Shown here: piece after piece, positions 22,901 through 29,945 of the stretch
Layout of the letters: each line of letters opens with the position of its first letter
How positions within the stretch are numbered: the stretch's first letter is position 1
NCBI GenBank assembly: GCA_964596405.1
Contig: CAZQSS010000007.1
Location: 1 to 33,024 of the forward strand
DNA length: 33,024 nt
DNA from: CAZQSS01 sp964596405
GTDB lineage: Bacteria; Patescibacteriota; Patescibacteriia; Magasanikbacterales; UBA10003
Direction of reading: 5' to 3'
Notes under the pieces: generated by a model
What the model saw: only the letters and a program-made list of their open reading frames with translations
Databases searched by the model: none
Told to the model about the DNA's origin: nothing
Made by a program: the position numbers and the translations under genes

Positions 22901-23149
22901 ATTAGCGCACCATGTACCGCTCTGGGCGGAACAACTGGCCGAATCATAAGCCGGACACTGATACGTAGTAGAGTTAGAGCACCAACCGGACACGCCATCA
23001 GAGTTCTGACACCATTTATATCCCTGGCTGACGCAAGAGGCCGAGTCATTCGTGGTCTGCGCGGAGGCTTGACCGGCTAAAAAAAGAACGACAAAAAACG
23101 CACCCACAAATAAGGCGAACAGTCGTGTTCCGTATTTTGATAATTGCAT
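19913..23149 (-). CDS. large secreted Cys/Trp-repeat protein with helical C-terminus
   Basis: The 1078-residue protein has a signal peptide (cleavage near QASA, residue 30). Twelve units of pattern C-x7-WC-(8 to 18 residues)-GWC-(4 to 9)-C/CP follow: nine before a Thr/Pro linker (about 345-385) and three after it. Units 1-4 are duplicated as units 5-8. The C-terminal 470 residues are Lys/Glu-rich helices and coiled coils. These include a two-fold repeat of the LRNMERVFKPLKEQTLLARI type and end without a membrane anchor or sorting signal. The even number of Cys per unit suggests disulfides outside the cell. A surface or adhesion role is inferred only from architecture. No SD is present. Confidence 0.75.
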   Translation of the reverse strand: MQLSKYGTRLFALFVGAFFVVLFLAGQASAQTTNDSASCVSQGYKWCQNSDGVSGWCSNSTTYQCPAYDSASCSAQSGTWCANTSGGTGWCATPPSTCPINDQATCTSQGRSWCTPQSGGTGWCTYSSTEKCPAYTETDCTAQSKTWCVSPGTAASTGWCTDSCPYSSTYQQDQQTQCSTANGKWCKNSDGATGWCSYGTTACPAYDSASCSAQSGEWCAYASSSGGWCATPPSSCPINDQATCTAKGRSWCTSQPSASGYTSSGWCTSSATEKCPAYTETDCKTQNGDWCPPSYSGGTGWCNSMPGSCPINDKATCEAKSRSWCTSQYGGSGWCTSTGMTCSGTYTPPSPTPTPYPTPTTPTTTPTPTPPPTPAPTFTWPNTQTDCETYSGLWCKNESSYSTSYTMLGWCNMATQKCPIASKPGYMTCWDNSQVRNDSICPAMPSNATDCKKRGYNWCTSTVSAYSSSSGWCSFNVCGATPTAGQMTCPDGLNSSATLTGCPKKAVPTPVPIPEPIYTQCPDGSRVVTGSSCAATYTCPNGSMVKSADQCPKEDEISTCLNKGNVWCKDPSGVKNGWCAPVGGCGQNIPPQPVPKPVEETNELVSASEVKQDKRNLTQELRNMERVFKPLKEQTLLARIIALREKVNSLTAASRTAYSEALQTIYNEMEGLRFEVEKQNLLQELKTMERVFKRLKDETMLAKIATVREEINKIVVVDVMTRKEEMSAIYDDMEDLRFALQDAQEEGRVSEPERDEKFQKQALRDMKNSVKQFERFLSSVDARVKKVEKQGVAIDPAVKDLVVKAKDLIARAKQAKTYDEVKEIMDELPELGENLNDALPRLEMLARLPEALKMINRRIAKVERAIKTTSATVKRLKIDAADEIQKMQALLAEAKEATAKLKTGSVEDADTFFEYIQESIMEKLDEALTTSQMIQTVANVKKYVNKVAADLKRFERRIVQLEKKEEDMSEARALLDEAKTYLEALRTAAAKKLNADVADEMIEYLASLFSLDDQLEQVLKLTAPDALEKQLRRLFEGAPKGQLKSFEVGKLEKIMVKAYQTANFFRMTPNRSMAIIAE

Positions 23150-23207
23150 ATTTTTAGTTAAATTTTTAATAAATTATCCACATTGTTATATTTTATCATA
23201 AAAGCCC

Positions 23208-24494
23208 TTAAAACATCAAACCCAAAAGTAACCAAAACATTATTGCCAAATCATTTTTAAAATATGGCGCGTCCACGAGGCCGTGGATTAGAATTACAGT
23301 CATCGCGGCTAAAAGCGCCAACATCAGCCCCTGATTTCTGATTCCTAATTCATCATTCCTTGTTCTTTTTATTCCCAGTCTATAAAAATTCAAAACCAAC
23401 AACAGAAAACCGGCTAAACCGGCGAGCCCTGTCTCCGTCCAAAAATTTAAAAATAAATTATGCGGATAAAGATAAATCTCGGCCCAATTTAAAATATGAT
23501 ATGGTTCAACCGCGCTCTGATAACCGGCGAGCCCCGCGCCAAAGATAGGACGCGCCCGCAACATTTCCACTGTTTCGCCCCACATATTCAAACGCAATTG
23601 ACCCGAACGGCCACGCAATAAAACCTCTTGACTCAACGGTTCCCTAAAAGAAGTAAACGGCACTATCAAAAAAAATAACACGACCACACCGACTGCCCAA
23701 TAACGAGTTTTTTTATAAATCAAGCCGGCCAGCGCCGCCACTGTCGCCAACGCTAAAAGCGCGCCGGCGGATTGGGCAAAAATAATCGCCAGTAAAAAAG
23801 AGCCAAGAGCAAGGAGCAAAGAGCAAGCGATGAAGAACATTTTTTGGTTTTGTTCTTTGTTCTTTGTTCTTTGTTCTTTTAAAACCTTAATCAATAAGTA
23901 TATACAAAATGGGACAATTGGCGCCAAATACAGCGCCACCGCATTCGGATAACCAAAAACACTCGTTACCCGCCGGGTGGCTTCGGCCGCCCAAAATGGA
24001 TTAGGAATGAGCCAGCCGGTAAACTTTTGAATCACGGCGAAAATTGCCACGGGCAGAGCGCCCAAAACCAAACCCAAGATAATTTTTTCCGCCTCAACGC
24101 GGTTTTTCACCGTTGTGACCAAAACCAAAAAGAAAAGCGCCGGCTCAATAAAGTAAGCCTTCCAAATCCCCAAAGCCGCCCGCAGATCGGGCGAGACAAA
24201 AACCGCCACAGTCGCCGCCAACAAAAACAGCCCAATCGCCGCGCGCCATTCGCGATAATTTTTGAGATTTGAGATTTGAGATTTGAGATTTTTTCTGCCG
24301 CTCTTAATTAACCAAATTGCGGCAGAAATTAGTATCATCCCCTCCAAAACGGTGAGGGGAATTCCTAAAATCTCAAAACGAATTAAATAGCTGGGCAAAA
24401 AAGCGGCGATCAAAATTAATCCCCACAATAAATTACGAGAGGCTAGATAAAAAAAACAGGCAAAGAATAAAATTAGCAAAACTCCCAGCAACAT
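23208..24494 (-). CDS. O-antigen ligase / polymerase-like membrane protein
   Basis: The 428-residue protein has about ten membrane helices and a large extracytoplasmic loop with the Wzy_C/O-antigen ligase signature (RGRSGQLRLNMWGETVEMLRARPIFGAGLAGYQ, then LYPHNLFLNFWTETGLAGL). These proteins transfer or polymerise glycans on lipid carriers. The flippase gene ends 3 nt upstream, so the two form an export-and-ligation operon. Heptanucleotide repeats (TTTGAGA x4 at 24261-24288, TTCTTTG x4 at 23853-23880) lie inside the frame and encode polar loop stretches such as NLKSQISNLK and KEQRTKNKEQ. A change of one unit would shift the frame. Confidence 0.85.
   Translation of the reverse strand: MLLGVLLILFFACFFYLASRNLLWGLILIAAFLPSYLIRFEILGIPLTVLEGMILISAAIWLIKSGRKNLKSQISNLKNYREWRAAIGLFLLAATVAVFVSPDLRAALGIWKAYFIEPALFFLVLVTTVKNRVEAEKIILGLVLGALPVAIFAVIQKFTGWLIPNPFWAAEATRRVTSVFGYPNAVALYLAPIVPFCIYLLIKVLKEQRTKNKEQNQKMFFIACSLLLALGSFLLAIIFAQSAGALLALATVAALAGLIYKKTRYWAVGVVVLFFLIVPFTSFREPLSQEVLLRGRSGQLRLNMWGETVEMLRARPIFGAGLAGYQSAVEPYHILNWAEIYLYPHNLFLNFWTETGLAGLAGFLLLVLNFYRLGIKRTRNDELGIRNQGLMLALLAAMTVILIHGLVDAPYFKNDLAIMFWLLLGLMF
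23853..23880. repeat. intragenic heptanucleotide repeat TTCTTTG
   Basis: Four tandem copies (the last with one change) lie within the O-antigen ligase frame. The related words GAGCAA and GAGCAAAGAGC lie just to the left (23803-23829). Confidence 0.85.
24261..24288. repeat. intragenic heptanucleotide repeat TTTGAGA
   Basis: Four exact tandem copies followed by T6 lie within the O-antigen ligase frame. The period of 7 is not a multiple of three. Confidence 0.9.
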
Positions 24495-24497
24495 AAC

Positions 24498-25913
24498 TTA
24501 ACTTTTTTTAACCATCTCCAAAACCATCTCTTTAGTAATGCCCTTGGTCAGATACAATACGACGAAATAAATTATGACGGCAATCAGACAAATAAATATT
24601 ATATGAAGCGCGGGTAAAAGGCTGATAATTATGACCATTAACACTGAAGCCAGCAAACTCTTTAAAAAAATTGAACGTTGCGGCCAGGCGCCAATAACTT
24701 TAAAAACTGTGATAAAAGTGGCGACCGCGATAAAAACTTCGGAGAAAACCGTCACCCAGGCCGCGGCCAAAGCGCCATAACGCGGTATCAATATAATATA
24801 TCCGGCCAAAGAAAGAGTGGCATCCAGCACATACCACCAAATAATCGCCCGTTGTTTGCCCACGGCAATAACCGCATGGGCCGAAACCGCGGCCAAAAAA
24901 ATCGCCGCCGAGGCCAAAAGTAAAACTTGTAAAAATACGCCGGAATCCGCAAACTCGGCGCCGGCCAAAAATATCATTAAAGGTTTGGCCAGATAAACGC
25001 CACCAAAAACGGCGGGCAAAGCCAGCAAAAACATCATATCGTAAGCGCGGCGAAAATAATGCTTAAAAGTTTCCTTATCCCCCGCGCTCCAAGCAAAAGT
25101 CAAAAGCGGCAACATAATACCCATAAACATGGCCGGCACGGTAGTCAGAACGTCAATAATTCTATAGGCCGCGCCGTAAAGACCAACCTCTTGCTGGGTC
25201 CGCGCCAAAGAAAGCACTAAAATATCCGCTTTCAAATAGATTAAATTAAAAGCAATGGAGATGGCCACCGGCCAGCTGCGTTTAAAAATTTCTTTATAGA
25301 CCAGCCAAGTTACTTCCCAACGAAGATGAATCAAACGCTTGGCCGCGTACCATAACCAAAAAAATTGGGTAACATTGGCCAACACGCTCATGGCCAAAAT
25401 CGGCAGGAGACTCCATTTTTGCCAGACAACTAAAATATAACCGACCAAAATTATAAACCGGCCGATGGCGTCGCCCCAGGCCACCTTTTCCATCCGGAGA
25501 TGTTTTTGATAAAAACCGACGAAAATATTCTGCAGGGTGGTGGCGTAAAAAGATAAAGACAAAACTAAAACACCCCACTTGATAATAGCGGGATAAGGAA
25601 AAAACCAAACCGAAACGCAAGCGGCGCCAAAAAAAATGCCGGATAAAATCAGCCGGAAACTGAAAAGGTTGGCCAAAAGTTTTTCTTCATCAGCGCCCGG
25701 TTCAGCCAGCATCTGGGCGGTAATCAACGTCAGGCCAAAATCCGAAAGGATGCCAAAAAACTGCAAAAAAGTAAAAACCGTGGTGTACCAGCCAAAACCC
25801 TCTTGACCTAAATAACGGGTAACGGCGGCCAAAGCCACAATACCAAAAAGCGTAGAAAAAACCCGGCCGATAAGTTGTATAACAGTATTACGCGCCGCTT
25901 GGGGTAAAGACAT
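24498..25913 (-). CDS. polysaccharide flippase (MOP superfamily, Wzx-like)
   Basis: The 471-residue protein has 12-14 predicted membrane helices and the N-terminal pattern of oligosaccharide flippases (RNTVIQLIGRVFSTLFGIVALAAVTRYLG, then GFGWYTTVFTFLQFFGILSDFGL). It would move lipid-linked glycans across the membrane for the ligase encoded 3 nt downstream. ATG 25913 has no SD. The promoter at 25923-25951 puts the transcript start 3-4 nt before it, so the message should be nearly leaderless. Confidence 0.9.
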   Translation of the reverse strand: MSLPQAARNTVIQLIGRVFSTLFGIVALAAVTRYLGQEGFGWYTTVFTFLQFFGILSDFGLTLITAQMLAEPGADEEKLLANLFSFRLILSGIFFGAACVSVWFFPYPAIIKWGVLVLSLSFYATTLQNIFVGFYQKHLRMEKVAWGDAIGRFIILVGYILVVWQKWSLLPILAMSVLANVTQFFWLWYAAKRLIHLRWEVTWLVYKEIFKRSWPVAISIAFNLIYLKADILVLSLARTQQEVGLYGAAYRIIDVLTTVPAMFMGIMLPLLTFAWSAGDKETFKHYFRRAYDMMFLLALPAVFGGVYLAKPLMIFLAGAEFADSGVFLQVLLLASAAIFLAAVSAHAVIAVGKQRAIIWWYVLDATLSLAGYIILIPRYGALAAAWVTVFSEVFIAVATFITVFKVIGAWPQRSIFLKSLLASVLMVIIISLLPALHIIFICLIAVIIYFVVLYLTKGITKEMVLEMVKKS

Positions 25914-25922
25914 ATTGATTGT

Positions 25923-25951
25923 ATTTTAGCATTTTAAAGCAAATTATTCAA
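25923..25951 (-). promoter_or_regulatory. flippase promoter, near-leaderless
   Basis: On the minus strand, TTGAAT (25946-25951), a 17-bp spacer and TAAAAT (25923-25928) preceded by TGC are seen. The start is expected near 25916. Confidence 0.6.
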
Positions 25952-25957
25952 TATGTC

Positions 25958-25995
25958 CAGATACTATTTTGCGCGGCCGCGAAAGATAGTATCTG
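25958..25995. repeat. 10-bp hairpin with GC-rich loop
   Basis: CAGATACTAT (25958-25967) pairs with ATAGTATCTG (25986-25995) around GCGCGGCCGCG. It lies immediately upstream of the flippase -35, so it could bind a regulator or mark an end of the neighbouring unit. Confidence 0.6.
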
Positions 25996-26017
25996 TAACT
26001 ATAAAAAATATTCCAAA

Positions 26018-26045
26018 TAAAAAAGAGGCTGGTTAAGGCCTCTTT
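26018..26045 (-). terminator. terminator of the 57-residue gene
   Basis: The minus-strand stem AAAGAGGC/GCCTCTTT is followed by T-rich TTTTTTATTTGG, 14 nt after the stop. Confidence 0.85.
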
Positions 26046-26058
26046 GGGTTCCATGTCG

Positions 26059-26232
26059 CTAGTCCGACGGTCCTCCATCGTGGGGTGAGCAACAACCGCC
26101 ACCTGAACGGCGCGCGCCCCCCTGTCGCTTGGTGGCGAATCTTTGCTTGTCTCGCTCATTTGAAGTTCCGAGAATGTATCCAACTAATACGCAAAAACCG
26201 CCATAAAGAAGTACTACAAAAAGCGAAGCCAT
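26059..26232 (-). CDS. 57-residue small membrane protein with CC motif
   Basis: ATG 26232 is preceded by GGAGG (7-nt spacing). The product has one N-terminal membrane helix (MASLFVVLLYGGFCVLVGYI), a charged middle (NERDKQRFATKRQ) and a Gly/Arg-rich tail with GGGCCSPHDGG. I recognise no family. The promoter, boxA-like leader, SD and terminator are all present and well spaced, which strongly supports a real gene despite its size. A tail on the cytoplasmic side could bind metal or be modified, but that is speculation. Confidence 0.7.
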   Translation of the reverse strand: MASLFVVLLYGGFCVLVGYILGTSNERDKQRFATKRQGGARRSGGGCCSPHDGGPSD

Positions 26233-26250
26233 TTACGCACCTCCTAATTT

Positions 26251-26301
26251 GGGTTAAAGAACGACTGGCGTTACCTTAACACAAAATAAGCACCTTGTCA
26301 A
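26251..26301 (-). promoter_or_regulatory. promoter and boxA-like leader of the 57-residue gene
   Basis: TTGACA (26296-26301), 17 bp and TAAGGT (26273-26278) preceded by TGTGT are seen. The leader has CGTTCTTTAACCC (26251-26263). The same unusual TAAGGT -10 occurs at 32603-32608. Confidence 0.7.
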
Positions 26302-26348
26302 CTCCCATAAAATGACTTATTATTAGAGTGTTGCATGACATATTTTTC

Positions 26349-26438
26349 TGTCATTCCCGACCACGATCGGGAATCCAGCCTGCCTGTCCGGTAGGCAGGC
26401 GATTAGGCGACTGGATCCCCGCGTTCGCGAGGATGACA
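26349..26438. repeat. TGTCATTCCCGA inverted repeat with nested palindrome
   Basis: TGTCATTCCCGAC...GGGAATCCAG and CTGGATCCCCGC...GAGGATGACA form a 90-bp dispersed repeat, of a type found in many genomes. The palindrome family CCTGCCTG..GGTAGGCAGG (26379-26399) is nested between its halves. A further copy, CCTGCCTACCGGTAGGCAGG (26441-26460), abuts its right end. Confidence 0.8.
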
Positions 26439-26517
26439 AACCTGCCTACCGGTAGGCAGGTCGGTGGCGAAAATAACATTGGATGGAATTTTTCAACAGT
26501 CTCATTATCATAAACAA

Positions 26518-27157
26518 ATGACCTCAAAAGCGTCTAAAATCCAGCTACTTGCCTTATCCGCACTGATCAGCGGATTTTTATTGATGCCCGACCCAGTCCT
26601 CTCGGCCAAGCGTCAAATCCTGCCTGATTATAAAGCGGAAAAGTACTCTAAAATAACCGAAGTGGAGATGGTGACGGGCGAATTGAAAAAAATCAAAGTC
26701 GGATTTTACAACCGTGGCGGCTACAACTGGCGACGGACCAACAAAAATTATATCTCTCTCTATGCTTATAATCCCAAAAACCGCAAAAGCGTGTTTTATA
26801 ATTCTAAATGGATTAACCAAAAACAGCCGGCCAAGCTCAAAGATTCTTTAGTCGGCCCCAACAGCCTGGGTTATTTTGAAATCTACTTGCAGGCGCCTAA
26901 AAAACCCGGCGTTTACAAAGAAACTTTCGCCATCGCCGCCGAAAATAAAATCTGGGTGCCGGGTGGCCAATTTGAACTGACAATTACAGTCAAAGAAAGA
27001 GAATTAACCGATGTTGATGACGGCAGCGGTGGTACCGAAATAGAACCGCCGCTGTCCTCCACAGAGGACGCCCCCCCCCCCCACCCCCCACCCCCCCCCC
27101 CCCCCCCACAGCTGAGGCTATTAAACAAGGGCCCCCGGGTTTTTAAAACAAATAAAA
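26518..27157 (+). CDS. SpoIID-type secreted protein, N-terminal part (broken by gap)
   Basis: The protein starts at ATG 26518 with a signal peptide (hydrophobic LLALSALISGFLLM, cleavage after VLSA). A longer frame to 26464 starts inside spacer sequence. An Ig-like/NBR1-like beta domain follows (about residues 35-165, VGFYNRGGYNW...FELTITV), then an acidic/Pro-rich linker that ends in poly-C (27070-27107) and the 10-N gap. The sequence just before the gap (27108-27157) is a degraded look-alike of 27232-27290. It is probably one gene with the part from 27168 on. There is no SD. See the next entry for the catalytic domain. Confidence 0.75.
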
Positions 27158-27167
27158 NNNNNNNNNN
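27158..27167. other. 10-N gap in a Pro-rich linker
   Basis: The gap follows 38 bases of almost pure C. The frame on the right continues a Pro-rich linker (PTPPAPPPTD). The left flank is low-quality or repeat-collapsed sequence. Confidence 0.85.
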
Positions 27168-28510
27168 CGAAGGTGACCGTACGTCGCCCCTACCCATTCA
27201 CCCCGACCCCGCCCGCTCCCCCGCCCACCGACCTCCAAGCTGTCCGTCTTTCCAAGATGGAACCGTTGGTTTTAAAACCAAATGAAGAAAAGACCGTCTC
27301 GGTGCTGTATATGAATGTTGGCAAACCGGCGTGGAAAAAACGCGCTTTAATTTTAAATAATATTGTCGTGGCGACAACTGGCGGCGCCGCGGCTTCCTTT
27401 ACGACGCCAGACTGGATCAGTCCGGATAAAATTCTCCAATTTGACACCGGCGAAGTCAAATCCGGCCAAACGGAAATTTATTCCATTCCCCTAAAAGCGC
27501 CAGCTACTTATGGCATCTATACCATTCACTTTCAATTGGTGGTTAATGACGAAACTATTGAAGGCGGCGGCTTGGATTTGCCGATAACTGTTACTGACGA
27601 CGGCAGTCTGGTCGCGCCCACGGCTGATATCGTCCCGCCCGATATCATGAAAGAACCGAAAATTAAAATCGGACTATACACCACCGAGAACCCGATAGAG
27701 TTTATCTCGGAATCTTTTTACAAAGCCACGGATGCGAACGGGCAAGATTTTGGTCTGATTGCTGCCGGTGAAAAAGCCAGTATCAGTTTTAATGAAGAAA
27801 CCGGACTTTATACTTTAGTTCTCCCTGCCAAAACTGTGGAGACGACTTCATCAATCCGGATTGTGCCGATTCAAGAAAGCAGTATTTTTATCCTGGCCAA
27901 TTACAACAACCGGCCGCGCTGGAATTTGGATTTGAATGATAACCAATTCCGCGGCGGGCTGGAAGTGCGTTATGCCCCAACCGGCTACCTCTGGGTCATC
28001 AATGATCTTTTAATGGAAGATTATTTAAAAGGTTTAGCCGAAGCCAACAACGTTTCGCCGCCGGAGTTTTTAAAAGCTTTGATGACGGCGGCCCGCAGTT
28101 ATGCCAACTATCATTTGAATAATCCAATCAAACACCAAGCCGGCGGATTTATTTTGGATTCGGAAAACGACCAGGTTTACCGCGGTTATGGCCAAGAAAA
28201 ACGCGCGCCCAATATCGCGGCGGCTGTGGAAGCGACGCGCGGCATGATTGTCACTTACAAAAGCGAACCGGTCGTCACGCCGTTTTTTGGCCGCTCCTCC
28301 GGCCGCACCCTATCTTTTAAAGAAGTCTGGGGCGTAAACAAACCCTGGCTGGTTTCGGTTAAAACTCCTTATGATAAAGGATACAAACGTTGGGGACACG
28401 GCGTGGGCCTGTCCGCCCAAGACGCCATCGGCCGCGCCAAGCGCGGCGCCAACTGGGATGATATTTTAAAATACTACTATCGCGGAACGGAATTGCAGAA
28501 TATGTATTAA
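27168..28510 (+). CDS. SpoIID/LytB-domain secreted protein, C-terminal part
   Basis: After a Pro-rich linker, a second Ig-like domain (27250-27600, similar in order to the first) leads into a SpoIID/LytB domain (about 27900-28500). Its landmarks are LLMEDYLKGLAEANNVSP, ALMTAARSYANYHLNN, FFGRSSGRTLSFKEVWG and GHGVGLSAQDAIGRAKRG. SpoIID-type enzymes are lytic transglycosylases that cut peptidoglycan glycan strands. The usual Glu-Met is Glu-Ala here (AEAN), so the catalytic Glu is probably kept. The signal peptide is on the other side of the gap. A GTG at 27173 opens the frame but is not the true start. Confidence 0.85.
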
Positions 28511-28532
28511 ACTGTCTTAACCCCTCCGACAT

Positions 28533-28616
28533 CAACCCCACCTCGCCTCCCCTTTCCAAGGGGAGGAACTAAATCGTTTTTTTCCCTCCTTGGAAAGGAG
28601 GGGCTGGGGGAGGTTG
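28533..28616. repeat. 84-bp inverted repeat with internal terminator-like hairpin
   Basis: CAACCCC...CCTTTCCAAGG faces CCTTGGAAAGGAGGGG...GGTTG. Inside, CCTCCCC/GGGGAGG (28546-28566) is followed at 28576 by TTTTTTT on the plus strand, and can end the SpoIID transcript. This CCCCTCCTTTCC type of repeat is widespread in draft genomes. Confidence 0.75.
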
Positions 28617-28629
28617 ACCGTGGAGGAAT

Positions 28630-28662
28630 AAAAAAAACGGCGGAGGTTAATCCGTCGTTTTT
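28630..28662 (-). terminator. terminator of the five-gene membrane operon
   Basis: The minus-strand stem AAAACGACGGA/TCCGCCGTTTT (one mismatch) is followed by TTTTATTCC, just after the stop at 28671. Confidence 0.8.
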
Positions 28663-28670
28663 GAGTTGGT

Positions 28671-28889
28671 TCAAAGCTCAATTGTTTCTTTGTGTCCGCC
28701 CAGTTTATAAACATGATACCAGCAAACAATCGCTTCCACTATGGTTAAGCCGCTTATGAGAATAAAAATGAAGCCTAGACTGGTACCCCTTGCTTTAAAC
28801 ATTAAAATGAACACAATAATAGCTACGACCGAAACGATTACAGAAATAAAAATGAGCTTCACGGTTTCCAAGATCATTGCTGCCTTCAT
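28671..28889 (-). CDS. small membrane protein (operon gene 5)
   Basis: This 72-residue protein has two membrane helices (VKLIFISVIVSVVAIIVFILMF; LGFIFILISGLTIVEAIVCWYHVY). ATG 28889 lies 7 nt from GGAG and is preferred to ATG 28895, which overlaps the upstream stop. I recognise no family. It is the last gene of the operon 29857 to 28671. Confidence 0.65.
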   Translation of the reverse strand: MKAAMILETVKLIFISVIVSVVAIIVFILMFKARGTSLGFIFILISGLTIVEAIVCWYHVYKLGGHKETIEL

Positions 28890-28891
28890 CG

Positions 28892-29212
28892 TCATTCTCC
28901 TTTCGCTTCAGTTTTTTCGCCTTGGCCTAACGGCGGCGTTGGAGGACGCGGAGTGGTCGGCATCCGATTGACACCGCCCTTCTTCACAGTCCCTTCGACG
29001 AGATCGTCATAAGGTAATGCTTCTTTTTTGGCGGCCATTTTCTCTTCAAATTCCCGATCTTTGGCAAACAAATAGAACATCACTCCGGCTGTAAAAATCA
29101 GACCGATTGCCCCGCCATAAAGCGTGGCAAGATGATTAACATCTTTCGCGTAAGAAGTAAGAACAAGCAAGACAACAGACATTAATACATAAAACGCTGC
29201 CAGTATCTTCAT
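28892..29212 (-). CDS. small membrane protein with charged tail (operon gene 4)
   Basis: This 106-residue protein has two membrane helices (ILAAFYVLMSVVLLVLTSYA and about residues 30-50, ending in FYLFA). A cytoplasmic charged and Pro-rich tail follows (TTPRPPTPPLGQGEKTEAKGE). The gene has a good SD (GGAGGAGGCAGAG). Family unknown. Confidence 0.65.
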   Translation of the reverse strand: MKILAAFYVLMSVVLLVLTSYAKDVNHLATLYGGAIGLIFTAGVMFYLFAKDREFEEKMAAKKEALPYDDLVEGTVKKGGVNRMPTTPRPPTPPLGQGEKTEAKGE

Positions 29213-29227
29213 CTCTGCCTCCTCCTA

Positions 29228-29461
29228 TTAGTTGTTGCGTGACCAGGGCGAATTGTTTATGTCGCCGGGACGAATCTGCGGCACGGTTTGGTAATAGCGG
29301 ATGACGAGCGCCACACCGATTAACTGGACAGTGGCAACGATTATACTCACTAGAGCAGTCAGGTATTTCCCATCCGAAAAATGAAAGACAGCCGCCACCA
29401 GCAGGGCGAAGAAAAAGATAACGCTCGTCATGGTCAAACCAATGCCCATCGCTTTGGCCAT
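29228..29461 (-). CDS. small membrane protein (operon gene 3)
   Basis: This 77-residue protein has two membrane helices (GIGLTMTSVIFFFALLVAAVF; LTALVSIIVATVQLIGVALVI) and a short polar C-terminus. ATG 29461 has GGAGGG about 6 nt upstream; the frame opening at 29500 lies inside the preceding gene. The upstream gene ends 2 nt away. Family unknown. Confidence 0.65.
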   Translation of the reverse strand: MAKAMGIGLTMTSVIFFFALLVAAVFHFSDGKYLTALVSIIVATVQLIGVALVIRYYQTVPQIRPGDINNSPWSRNN

Positions 29462-29463
29462 CG

Positions 29464-29646
29464 CTACCCTCCATCCAGTTCTTTTGGATACCAGTGGCAA
29501 ACGCCAGTGCCGACGGCGACCAGCATCGAAATGATGACCCAGCCCAAAGAGGCGGCCTTATCGCCCTGACTGTAAGTGTGGAACGCGGCGCTAATCGTGC
29601 AAGCCAGAAGCAGACAGCCGACAAGGGCGGCTAAAAACTTACTCAT
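29464..29646 (-). CDS. small membrane protein (operon gene 2)
   Basis: This 60-residue protein has two hydrophobic segments (FLAALVGCLLLACTISAAF; LGWVIISMLVAVGTGVC). ATG 29646 overlaps the stop of gene 1 in an ATGAGTAA junction, so translation is probably coupled. Family unknown. Confidence 0.6.
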   Translation of the reverse strand: MSKFLAALVGCLLLACTISAAFHTYSQGDKAASLGWVIISMLVAVGTGVCHWYPKELDGG

Positions 29647-29857
29647 CTTTGCCTTCTTTGGCGTCTTTTTCAGCCTTAAGCTGCTGCCAAACCTGATGAA
29701 CACGAAAGCCGAAATAGACGGCTACGACGGCGTAGAAAACAACAAACCAGTAGTGGTCATCCACCCCAGTTACCGCCCGCTGCACCGACGTGACCGCAAA
29801 AACAATCACAAAAATCGTCCCCATCGCCATCAGCAACAACCGAAATGAATACCTCAT
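29639..29857 (-). CDS. small membrane protein (operon gene 1)
   Basis: This 72-residue protein has two membrane helices (FRLLLMAMGTIFVIVFAVTSV; HYWFVVFYAVVAVYFGF) and a lysine/glutamate tail (KAEKDAKEGKDE). AGGAG lies 6 nt upstream of ATG 29857. It heads a five-gene operon in which every product is a two-helix protein of 60-106 residues. The genes are not obvious paralogues by eye. Confidence 0.65.
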   Translation of the reverse strand: MRYSFRLLLMAMGTIFVIVFAVTSVQRAVTGVDDHYWFVVFYAVVAVYFGFRVHQVWQQLKAEKDAKEGKDE

Positions 29858-29876
29858 CGCCTTCTCCTTATTGTTT

Positions 29877-29935
29877 GGGTTTAAAAAGAACGGCCTCTGC
29901 TATTCTTTTTTAGCACAAATTTTGATTTTAGTCAA
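29877..29935 (-). promoter_or_regulatory. promoter and boxA-like leader of the five-gene operon
   Basis: TTGACT (29930-29935), 17 bp and TAAAAA (29907-29912) preceded by TTTGTGC are seen. The leader has CCGTTCTTTTTAAACCC (29877-29893). Confidence 0.65.
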
Positions 29936-29945
29936 ACTTCCGCGC

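Noticed and set aside
27070..27107. Poly-C tract as a phase-variation tract
   Set aside because: It abuts an N gap and error-rich sequence, so its length cannot be trusted; it more likely reflects a poorly assembled Pro-rich linker.
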